Below, piece by piece: positions 1 to 5,582 of a DNA stretch of 5,582 bases; the first letter of the stretch is position 1, and every line of letters begins with the position of its first letter. The translations under genes and the position numbers were made by a program. Below the pieces are notes generated by a model, which made no database searches, was not told the DNA's origin, and worked only from the letters and a program-made list of their open reading frames with translations. Origin of the DNA: Actinomycetes bacterium (GTDB taxonomy: Bacteria; Actinomycetota; Actinomycetes; Actinomycetales; Micrococcaceae); contig JAFAAV010000033.1 of assembly GCA_023426375.1 (NCBI GenBank), forward strand, positions 1-5,582. Direction: 5' to 3'.

Positions 1-167
1 GCCATGCGCAGGTGCTCCGGTTGGGTGTGGAAGGTCTGCGTCTTGAGCAGCCGAGCACGCGCCAACGGCGCCCGCCATTCGGGCTTGATGCCGCCCACTG
101 CAAAACCGAAACCGTGTCTGGAGAGGACCTCGATGATCTGGATGAAGCGTTCGCGGCGAGAAATCAT
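1..167 (-). CDS. AarF/UbiB (ABC1) family atypical protein kinase, N-terminal fragment
   Basis: This is a partial gene: 55 codons plus two bases are present and the rest lies beyond the left edge. The translation starts MISRRERFIQIIEVL and continues with SRHGFGF, then PEHLRMA at the cut end. The arrangement of an arginine-rich start, a short helix ending VLxRHGFG, and PExLR about 30 residues later is typical of the N terminus of AarF/ABC1/UbiB family proteins, which normally continue into a conserved LGPTFIKLGQ-type segment and the kinase-like fold. Family members are ATPases or atypical kinases linked to isoprenoid quinone synthesis and lipid homeostasis at the membrane; the actinobacterial members are poorly characterised. 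The ATG at 165-167 is the first possible start because an in-frame TAG lies three codons upstream. No Shine-Dalgarno sequence sits at normal spacing. The gene begins 17 bp after the upstream stop codon, suggesting translational coupling. The catalytic region is outside the window, so activity cannot be judged. Confidence 0.8.
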   Translation of the reverse strand, partial: MISRRERFIQIIEVLSRHGFGFAVGGIKPEWRAPLARARLLKTQTFHTQPEHLRM

Positions 168-184
168 AGGGGTCTAAGTCTGCC

Positions 185-1354
185 TTACAACGTGCGTTTG
201 AGATAAAAAGCCATGAACCCGGTGGCCACGGCCACAATGGCGAACAACATGGTGGCCAGCGGCTCAACACCTATGAGGACCACCGCCCCCACGAGAAGGA
301 GAGCTGTCAGCACGGCCAGGGCCAGCACGGTGACCTTCGCGACCTTGGGAGAGGCGCCGCGCCGTGCGCCAGCGGCCTTCTCGCCGATGGCCAACGGGTC
401 GTCACCGGCACGCGAGCTGCCACCGGATGGTTGCGAAGCGGCGGCGTCGGCGGGACCGTTGGGATGTGCCGCGGTGTAGCCCTTGCGCCATTTCTTGGAG
501 TTGCGGCCGCGGTCGGTCTCCACCGGGATGTAAGCGGGCGGCACGTCGTAGCTGTCTGCCTCGGCCACGAGCTCGGGCACGTCGTTGGGTAGTTCCTCGT
601 ACCAGCCTGCCGGGACTTCCGAGGCTCGCGCGGCCTGCAGCGTCATGGACACCTCGAACGAGGAGCCGCGAATGGTGCCCCACGCGGCCGTGAGCAGGTT
701 GTGGTCGAACGCGTAGTTGATGATGGGGATGAACTGCTGTGACATCTGCGTGGACAGCCGGCCCACCTGCTTGCGTTCGTAGAGCACGTCCACGGTGTCC
801 ACGGTGACTCCGTGGGAATTGCGAACCTTGTTGACCTCCAGGGTCACGATCACGCGTCCCTCACCACTGGCGGGCACGATCGAGTGCAGGTACTCCGCGA
901 AATCCTGCTCGTCCAGCACCTTGATTGAGGACCCCTGCGGCAACACGGCGGCCTGAATGGGCGCGGTGTTGATGGGGAACAGCAAGTCCGGGGGAGCAAT
1001 GGAGATGGTCGCGGTGGCGTCCACCTCAGCCAAGCCGTCATTGCGTTCCAGCTGCGCGTCCAGTTTCAGGGGCACCACCGGGGTGTAGCCGGAGGCCACG
1101 ACACGCGCTATGGGATCCCAGTAGCGGTGGGCGTCCTGCGCCGGGAGGTGGGCCACCTTGTTCTCACCGATGCGCACGGAAATGGTGCGCGGGTCGAACG
1201 GGTGGTCCGGTTCCGGTACCAGCGATGCCAGCCCCGCCCACGTCTGGGAACGACCAACCGACAACCCTCCGAACACTCGCATGATTTCGGTGTCGTAGAA
1301 GTTCTCGGTGACAACGTCCAAGGACCCTCGGTCGTTGAGCGCGTAATCGGTCAT
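185..1354 (-). CDS. HIRAN-like domain protein with C-terminal two-helix membrane anchor, function unknown
   Basis: A 389-residue protein that I cannot assign to a named function. Residues about 27-98 resemble a HIRAN domain: the stretch at 47-60 (PEPDHPFDPRTISV) matches the family's EPxNpyDpnAvxV hallmark and is followed by KVAHLPAQDA. HIRAN domains are best known as DNA-end-binding modules in SNF2 helicases, but stand-alone bacterial versions are uncharacterised. Residues about 170-242 repeat the same spacing (VDV, then QVGRL, then STQMSQQF) and may be a second, degenerate copy. Residues about 250-338 form a low-complexity linker rich in Pro, Ala, Gly and Ser with basic patches. Two hydrophobic helices follow at about 341-363 and 365-385, ending in KRTL. 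There is no signal peptide, so I infer that the large N-terminal part is cytoplasmic. The ATG at 1352-1354 has a GAGGGAG ribosome site three bases upstream (1358-1364). The gene follows pepN by 92 bp and precedes a UbiB-family gene by 17 bp. Confidence 0.85.
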   Translation of the reverse strand: MTDYALNDRGSLDVVTENFYDTEIMRVFGGLSVGRSQTWAGLASLVPEPDHPFDPRTISVRIGENKVAHLPAQDAHRYWDPIARVVASGYTPVVPLKLDAQLERNDGLAEVDATATISIAPPDLLFPINTAPIQAAVLPQGSSIKVLDEQDFAEYLHSIVPASGEGRVIVTLEVNKVRNSHGVTVDTVDVLYERKQVGRLSTQMSQQFIPIINYAFDHNLLTAAWGTIRGSSFEVSMTLQAARASEVPAGWYEELPNDVPELVAEADSYDVPPAYIPVETDRGRNSKKWRKGYTAAHPNGPADAAASQPSGGSSRAGDDPLAIGEKAAGARRGASPKVAKVTVLALAVLTALLLVGAVVLIGVEPLATMLFAIVAVATGFMAFYLKRTL

Positions 1355-1357
1355 GGT

Positions 1358-1364
1358 CTCCCTC
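1358..1364 (-). promoter_or_regulatory. Ribosome binding site of the HIRAN-like membrane protein gene
   Basis: GAGGGAG on the minus strand ends three bases before the ATG at 1354. Pairing through its first four bases (GAGG) gives a six-base spacer. It is the clearest Shine-Dalgarno sequence in the window and supports the chosen start. The rest of the 92-bp gap up to the pepN stop (1355-1446) holds no convincing terminator or promoter, so the gene may be read from the pepN transcript. Confidence 0.6.
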
Positions 1365-1446
1365 GCTGTAGCGGCAGCGCGTAACGCTTCCAGCTTCTCA
1401 CGAAATGCTCTCGATCCATCGGCAACACTTGGGCGCCGTGGGATCC

Positions 1447-4056
1447 CTATCGGTTCTGGTGAGCAAGCACTCCGGCTTGTAGTTTCAGGGCACGGCGCGC
1501 GTCATCCAGTAGTTCCGTCATGATACGTCGCAGCGCCCCGGGTGCCGCGTGATTGTCGTTGAGCCAGTTCTGCGTGGCCAGCACCGTGGTGTTTTCCTCC
1601 GCCGACGACGCCGCTTCCGCATCCAACGCGCGCGGGTACAGTCCCCGGATCATCCGGGTGGCGATCTCCATGGAGTGTTCATCCCACCAGGTGCTGATGC
1701 TGGCGAAGTACGTCTCCTCATAGGTGCTGAGGAGCGCGGGCGCCGCGAGTTGGAAACCGGAGATGGTGGCCGAAAGCTCGTCGTTGGACAGCCGACCCAG
1801 GGTGACGGACTTCCAGGCCTGCGCCTTGGCTTCCTCGGCGGGCATCGCGGCCACGGCGCGCACATAGCCCAGACGCCCCTCGCGGGACGTGTCAGCCTTG
1901 TGAGCCTTCTCGAGCTGCGAGAGCGTGGCGTGGGCGGTGGCGATCTGAGCGGTCCACAGGGCCCAGGTGAGCTGGGAGCCGAGGTCACGGCCGGGTAGTT
2001 TCTTGCCGCCGCTGAGCAGTTCCTTGATGGTCTGGGCGTGAGCGCCGTCCTTAGTGGCCAGACGCGCGAAGGCGCGGGTCAGGATCAGTTGTGCATCCGA
2101 TCCGGGTTCCGCCTCCAGCATGCCGGTGTGAAGTGCGTCCAGCAGTTCGGTGCGAAGGGGAGTGCGCCAGCGGGGCGGAGTGAAGCTTTCGAGCGCTTCG
2201 AGCGCCCGGTCCAGGACGGTGGTGAGGATACTGCTGTGCTGCTCGGCGACACCCTTCCGGGCGACCAGGCGCACGTAGTCGCGGGGATCCATGCTGCCGT
2301 CGCGCACGGCGGCCCATAACTGCGAGTGGGCCAGCGCCCGGGCGAGGGTGTCGCTGAGGTGGTGAACGCCGTCGGCGAGCGCGGTGAGGCCGTCGGCACC
2401 GGGGGAGGCCAGGCAGTAGGTGAGGTCGCGGTCGTTGACCAGGACCACGGGGGAGGTGTCACCCAGGAGTTCGGGCAGGTCGGTGGCCTGCTGATCCGGG
2501 TCTACGCGCACTTCGGTGCTGCGCTGACGACGGAGCTGGCCGCCGTGGTCGGGAGCGTAGGTGCCCACCGCCACCACGTGGGGGCGGGGTGTGTCCGAGG
2601 TCTGGGTGAGTGTCGCGGTGGCGATGGCGCCGGCGTCGTCCCGTTCGATGGTGGCCGCCAGGGCGGGGACTCCGGTGGTGAGCAACCAGGCGTCGGCCCA
2701 TTCGCGGACGTCGGCTTCGCAGGCCTCGTCCAGAACGGTCAGGAAATCATCGAGGCTCGTGTTGCCGAACGCGAAACGGCGGAAGTATGCCCGGCACGCG
2801 TCGATGAATGCCTCCTCGCCCACGAACGCGACCAGCTGCTTGAGGACCGAGGCGCCCTTGGCGTAGGTGATGCCGTCGAAGTTCTGGCGGGCGGCCTCCA
2901 GATCCACGATGTCCGCGACGATCGGGTGCGTGGTGGGCAACTGATCCTGGCGGTAGGCCCATTCCTTGCGGCCGAGTGCGAAGGCGACCCAGGCGTCGTC
3001 GTATTCCGTGGCCCGCACGGAGGCGTACGCGCCCATGAACTCCGCGAATGACTCCTTGAGCCACAGATCGTCCCACCACTTCATGGTGACCAGGTCCCCG
3101 AACCACATGTGGCACATCTCGTGGAGCATCGTGTTCGCGCGGCCCGCCAGCTGCGTGCGCGTGGCCCCGGACGGGAACAGGTAATCCTCGGTGAGGGTGA
3201 CCAGACCGGGATTCTCCATCGCCCCCAGGTTGTACTCCGGCACGAACGCCTGCTCGTACTTGCCGAACGGGTAGTCGAAAGCGAAGAGCTCGGTGAAGAA
3301 ATCCAGGCCCTGCTTAGTGATGGCGAACAAGTCGTTCGAATCCAGATGCTCGGCGAGCGCTCGCCGGCAGTAGAGGGCCAAGGGGACCGTTTGGGTCTCG
3401 CCCTGGATGTCCGCGCCCTGCCATTCGTCGGTGACCTTGGTGTAGGGACCGGCCAGGATGGTGGTGATGTAGCTGGAGATGCGCTCGGTGGGCGCGAACT
3501 CGTGGGCGATCGCGCCCGGCACGTCACTGGTCCCGGCGGCCTCTGAACCAAGAAGTTCCCCGTTGGAGCCGGCGATCCATTCCGGGGGAGTGATGACCGT
3601 GAACGTGAAGGACGCCTTCAGATCCGGCTGTTCGAACACCGGGAACACGCGGCGGCAATCGGCCGGTTCGTACTGCGTGTAGATGTAGACGCTGCCGTCC
3701 TGGGGGTCCACGTAGCGGTGCAGGCCCTCACCCGAACGGGAATAGAGCGCACGACCCACCACGGTCAGTTCGTTGGCGCCCTCGAGCTCGGGCAGACGGA
3801 TGCGGGAGCCTTCCACCACGTCGTCCACGTCCAGCTCGTCACCGTTGAGTTCGACCATGGAGATCGAGTCATGGATGAAATCGATGAACGTCTCCGCGCC
3901 GTCCTCCGCGGTGAAACGCACGGTGACCTGGGAACCGAAAGTCTTTTGGTCCGGGTCCAACGCGCCGGACAGATCCACCGTGACGTCATAACTGGCCACC
4001 CTGATCTGTTCCGCACGGGTCGTAGCTTCGGCTCGGGTCAGGGAACTTTGCACCAT
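1447..4056 (-). CDS. pepN: Aminopeptidase N, M1 family zinc metallopeptidase
   Basis: A cytoplasmic metalloenzyme that removes N-terminal amino acids from peptides in the last stages of protein turnover. With the chosen start it has 869 residues, in the range of actinobacterial PepN (about 850-870). The N-terminal beta-saddle domain covers about 1-200. The substrate-binding GAMEN motif is at 278-282. The catalytic HEMCH motif is at 312-316, giving zinc ligands His312 and His316 and general base Glu313; the third ligand is Glu335 in KESFA, at the exact HExxH-x18-E spacing. Tyr398 in GITYAKG is the expected transition-state tyrosine. The rest is the helical ERAP1-like C-terminal domain. All catalytic residues are present and there is no signal peptide. 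ATGs at 4128, 4065, 4062 and 4056 are in frame. I prefer 4056 because MVQSSLTRAEA matches the usual M-x4-LTR-x-A start; the 24 residues added by the 4128 start do not look like the family. An AGGTAGGG sequence makes 4065 the best alternative. The gene follows the glgC terminator, so it needs its own promoter. Confidence 0.95.
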   Translation of the reverse strand: MVQSSLTRAEATTRAEQIRVASYDVTVDLSGALDPDQKTFGSQVTVRFTAEDGAETFIDFIHDSISMVELNGDELDVDDVVEGSRIRLPELEGANELTVVGRALYSRSGEGLHRYVDPQDGSVYIYTQYEPADCRRVFPVFEQPDLKASFTFTVITPPEWIAGSNGELLGSEAAGTSDVPGAIAHEFAPTERISSYITTILAGPYTKVTDEWQGADIQGETQTVPLALYCRRALAEHLDSNDLFAITKQGLDFFTELFAFDYPFGKYEQAFVPEYNLGAMENPGLVTLTEDYLFPSGATRTQLAGRANTMLHEMCHMWFGDLVTMKWWDDLWLKESFAEFMGAYASVRATEYDDAWVAFALGRKEWAYRQDQLPTTHPIVADIVDLEAARQNFDGITYAKGASVLKQLVAFVGEEAFIDACRAYFRRFAFGNTSLDDFLTVLDEACEADVREWADAWLLTTGVPALAATIERDDAGAIATATLTQTSDTPRPHVVAVGTYAPDHGGQLRRQRSTEVRVDPDQQATDLPELLGDTSPVVLVNDRDLTYCLASPGADGLTALADGVHHLSDTLARALAHSQLWAAVRDGSMDPRDYVRLVARKGVAEQHSSILTTVLDRALEALESFTPPRWRTPLRTELLDALHTGMLEAEPGSDAQLILTRAFARLATKDGAHAQTIKELLSGGKKLPGRDLGSQLTWALWTAQIATAHATLSQLEKAHKADTSREGRLGYVRAVAAMPAEEAKAQAWKSVTLGRLSNDELSATISGFQLAAPALLSTYEETYFASISTWWDEHSMEIATRMIRGLYPRALDAEAASSAEENTTVLATQNWLNDNHAAPGALRRIMTELLDDARRALKLQAGVLAHQNR

Positions 4057-4063
4057 ATGCATC

Positions 4064-4069
4064 ATTCTA
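4064..4069 (-). promoter_or_regulatory. Candidate pepN -10 element (TAGAAT), possibly giving a leaderless mRNA
   Basis: TAGAAT on the minus strand matches the TAnnnT form of a primary-sigma -10 box at five of six positions of TATAAT. Seven bases separate it from the A of the ATG at 4056, so transcription would start at or within a base or two of that codon. It lies between the glgC terminator and pepN, where a promoter is needed. No good -35 hexamer is visible at 17-19 bp (GCCTGT at 17), which is common in actinobacteria. The assignment is an inference from position and sequence only. Confidence 0.45.
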
Positions 4070-4140
4070 GGCAGCCCTACCTGGGCACAGGCCAGTAGGT
4101 GGGGCGGCAGATGTTGAGATGGGTGCACTGGTCAGGCGGA

Positions 4141-4181
4141 GAAAACACGAGTGCCCGGGCCGTATCCGACCCGGGCACTCG
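4141..4181 (-). terminator. Rho-independent terminator of glgC
   Basis: The arms 4148-4159 and 4170-4181 form a perfect 12-bp, GC-rich stem (CGAGTGCCCGGG on both strands). The 10-base interval can close further with two more pairs (4161-4168 and 4162-4167) around a four-base loop. Reading the minus strand, the hairpin is followed at once by TGTTTTC (4141-4147). It begins 15 bases past the glgC stop codon. The plus-strand flank has no T-run, so it acts in the glgC direction and separates glgC from pepN. Confidence 0.9.
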
Positions 4182-4196
4182 CTCATATGTGGCTCG

Positions 4197-5444
4197 TTAG
4201 CGGTCCTGGAACTTGAAGTTCTTGGGTGCGACCGTCAGACCGGAATCAGTGACCGTGAAGCCGCGGGCCAGGTCCTCTTCGCGGTTGATGCCAATGGTGG
4301 CCCCCGGGGGGATCACCATGTTCTTGTCGATGATGGCCCGGTGCACCTGGGCGCCGGCACCCACGCGGACGTTCTGCATGATCACGGACTCGGAGACCCG
4401 GGCGTCGTGTTCCACGACCACCTTGGGGGAGAGCACCGAGGACTCCACCCGGCCACCGGTGATCAGCACACCGGGGGAGACGATCGAATCCAGGGCCACG
4501 CCCGGCTGACCGCTGGGACCGCGCACCGTCTTGGCTGGCGGGGCCATGATCTGGTGGGTGTAGAGCGGCCACGAGTAGTTGTACAGGTTGAACACCGGCA
4601 GCGGACGGATCAGGTCCATGTGGGAGTCGTAGTAGGAGTCCAAGGTGCCCACGTCGCGCCAGTACTGACGGTCACGGTCGGTGGAGCCGGGCACGTTGTT
4701 GTTGGTGAAGTCGTAGACCGCAGCCTCTCCGCGATCGGAGAAGTACGGCATGATGTCGCCGCCCATGTCGTGCTTGGTGCCCTCCTGCTGCTCGTCGTAG
4801 CGCAGGGCCTCCACCAGGGCGTCACGGTCGAACACGTAGTTACCCATGGACGCCAAGAATGAGTTGGGGTCATCGGGCAGGGGAGTGGTGGACTCGGGCT
4901 TCTCCACGAACCGGGAAATCTTGGTGACGTCGTTGGGGTCGGTCTCGATCACGCCGAACGACGTGACCATATCCATGTTCTGACGCACACCGGCCACGGT
5001 GGCCTTGGCACCGGAGTTGATGTGGAAGTCCACCATGTCCGCAAAGTCCATGCGGTACACGTGGTCCGCGCCCACCACGACCACGATGTCCGGATCCGCA
5101 TCATCAATGAGGTTCATGGACTGGAAGATTGCATTGGCCGAACCCAGGAACCAGTCCTTGCCGCGGCGCTGCTGCGCCGGCACCGAGGCCACATAGTTGC
5201 CCAACTGGGTGGACAGGCGCCAGGTCTCCGAAAGGTGACGGTCCAGCGAGTGGGACTTGTACTGGGTGAGCACCACGATCTGCAGGTAACCCGAGTTGAC
5301 CAGGTTGGACAGCGCGAAGTCGATCAAACGGTAACCGCCACCAAAAGGAACCGCAGGCTTGGCCCGGTCCTCCGTGAGCGGCATCAGACGTTTGCCCTCA
5401 CCGCCGGCCAAGACAATGGCCAAAACCTTCTTCTTGCGTGACAT
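4197..5444 (-). CDS. glgC: Glucose-1-phosphate adenylyltransferase (ADP-glucose pyrophosphorylase)
   Basis: It makes ADP-glucose and pyrophosphate from ATP and glucose 1-phosphate, the committed and normally allosterically controlled step of glycogen synthesis in the cytoplasm; family members are tetramers. The 415 residues match the usual length. The N-terminal nucleotidyltransferase domain carries LAGGEGKRLMPLTEDRAKPA at 12-31 (nucleotide binding), GGGYRLIDFALSN at 35-47, GADHVYRMDF at 125-134 (Asp127 equivalent to the catalytic Asp142 of the E. coli enzyme) and FVEKP at 179-183 (Lys182, glucose-1-phosphate binding). Residues about 300-390 are a left-handed beta-helix of hexapeptide repeats. 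The motif usually written G(T/S)ADA reads GSANA at 101-105, an Asp-to-Asn difference. The ATG at 5444 is supported by the family-typical KKVLAIVLAGG start and a GAGAG ribosome site at 5451-5455, six bases upstream. It is the first gene of its transcript and ends in a strong terminator. Confidence 0.97.
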   Translation of the reverse strand: MSRKKKVLAIVLAGGEGKRLMPLTEDRAKPAVPFGGGYRLIDFALSNLVNSGYLQIVVLTQYKSHSLDRHLSETWRLSTQLGNYVASVPAQQRRGKDWFLGSANAIFQSMNLIDDADPDIVVVVGADHVYRMDFADMVDFHINSGAKATVAGVRQNMDMVTSFGVIETDPNDVTKISRFVEKPESTTPLPDDPNSFLASMGNYVFDRDALVEALRYDEQQEGTKHDMGGDIMPYFSDRGEAAVYDFTNNNVPGSTDRDRQYWRDVGTLDSYYDSHMDLIRPLPVFNLYNYSWPLYTHQIMAPPAKTVRGPSGQPGVALDSIVSPGVLITGGRVESSVLSPKVVVEHDARVSESVIMQNVRVGAGAQVHRAIIDKNMVIPPGATIGINREEDLARGFTVTDSGLTVAPKNFKFQDR

Positions 5445-5468
5445 ATGTAGCTCTCACTTCCCGTTCGA

Positions 5469-5497
5469 GTCATAGCCGGAGGGCTGAAAACGCGCAA
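5469..5497 (-). promoter_or_regulatory. Candidate glgC promoter, proximal (TTGCGC-N17-TATGAC)
   Basis: On the minus strand TTGCGC (5492-5497) and TATGAC (5469-5474) are separated by exactly 17 bp. Each matches four of six positions of the primary-sigma consensus. Transcription would begin about 18 bases upstream of the glgC ATG, leaving room for the ribosome site at 5451-5455. This is a consensus match only and competes with the distal candidate. Confidence 0.3.
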
Positions 5498-5522
5498 TCC
5501 TCAACGACTGGCCTTCACGGCT

Positions 5523-5551
5523 ATTGTGTCCCAAATCCATGCGGGTGCCAT
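5523..5551 (-). promoter_or_regulatory. Candidate glgC promoter, distal (ATGGCA-N17-CACAAT)
   Basis: On the minus strand ATGGCA (5546-5551) and CACAAT (5523-5528) are 17 bp apart, each matching four of six consensus positions. It would give a 5' leader of about 70 bases. The 138 bp from the glgC start to the right edge hold no gene that I can support. In several actinobacteria glgA lies divergently beside glgC, so this stretch could also carry a promoter for a plus-strand gene beyond the edge, but I see no clear plus-strand promoter here. Confidence 0.28.
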
Positions 5552-5582
5552 CGTGTCGCCGTAAACATTGCATAAGTTTCCT

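Noticed and set aside
12..206. Plus-strand open frame of 64 codons at the left edge
   Set aside because: The opposite strand encodes the recognisable N terminus of a UbiB-family protein here, so this frame is a shadow.
1364..1379. Small hairpin (CGCTG / CAGCG, six-base loop) just upstream of the HIRAN-like gene's ribosome site
   Set aside because: The stem is only five base pairs and lacks a T-tail; such pairings arise easily by chance in GC-rich DNA. It is too weak to call an attenuator or terminator.
1440..1447. GGGATCCC palindrome at the end of pepN, and a CGGC/GCCG inverted repeat nearby (1420-1438)
   Set aside because: The first has no loop and the second has only a four-base stem, with no T-run. 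Neither qualifies as a terminator or operator.
2326..3051. Long plus-strand open frame of 241 codons opposite pepN
   Set aside because: It lies wholly antisense to the well-supported pepN gene. Its product is Gly/Val/Arg-rich and low in complexity, as expected from the complement of GC-rich codons, and resembles no known protein.
3049..3057. KESFA in PepN in place of the more familiar NESFA
   Set aside because: The zinc-binding glutamate and its spacing from HEMCH are unchanged, and the preceding residue varies between M1 enzymes, so loss of activity is not suggested.
4057..4128. 24-residue N-terminal extension of PepN from the ATG at 4128
   Set aside because: The extra residues do not resemble PepN N termini or a signal peptide, and the extension would contain the likely pepN promoter and the AGGTAGGG sequence.
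4119..4862. Plus-strand open frame of 247 codons opposite glgC
   Set aside because: It is antisense to glgC, runs through the glgC terminator hairpin, and has a His/Val/Gly-biased composition typical of a shadow frame.

Overview
The window is ordinary chromosomal DNA from a high-GC Gram-positive bacterium, most likely an actinobacterium and plausibly in the Micrococcales. The reasons are the GC-rich third codon positions, the style of the GlgC and PepN proteins, and the presence of an actinobacterial-type hypothetical membrane protein. All the genes I can support lie on the minus strand, so transcription runs from the right edge towards the left. I see no tRNA, rRNA, CRISPR array, insertion sequence, phage or plasmid feature.

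Reading in the direction of transcription: (1) 5445-5582 is a 138-bp upstream region with two candidate promoters for glgC. (2) glgC (4197-5444) encodes glucose-1-phosphate adenylyltransferase, the committed step of bacterial glycogen synthesis. (3) A strong intrinsic terminator (4141-4181) with a perfect 12-bp stem and a T-rich tail ends the glgC transcript. (4) pepN (1447-4056) encodes an M1-family zinc aminopeptidase. It appears to start a new transcript, with a TAGAAT -10-like box placed so that the mRNA may begin at or next to the start codon. (5) After a 92-bp gap without a terminator comes a 389-residue protein of unknown role (185-1354) with one HIRAN-like domain, a second possibly related half and a two-helix membrane anchor. 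(6) Only 17 bp further on is the first 55 codons of an AarF/UbiB (ABC1) family atypical kinase, cut by the left window edge.

The genes fall into two units. glgC is a monocistronic metabolic gene closed by its own terminator. pepN, the HIRAN-like membrane protein and the UbiB-family gene are co-directional with no visible terminator between them, so they may share a transcript. The last two are so close that co-transcription and translational coupling are likely. No functional link between peptide turnover and the other two products can be read from the sequence. No undescribed multi-gene system is evident. The most interesting items are the HIRAN-like membrane protein paired with a UbiB kinase, and the possible leaderless start of pepN.
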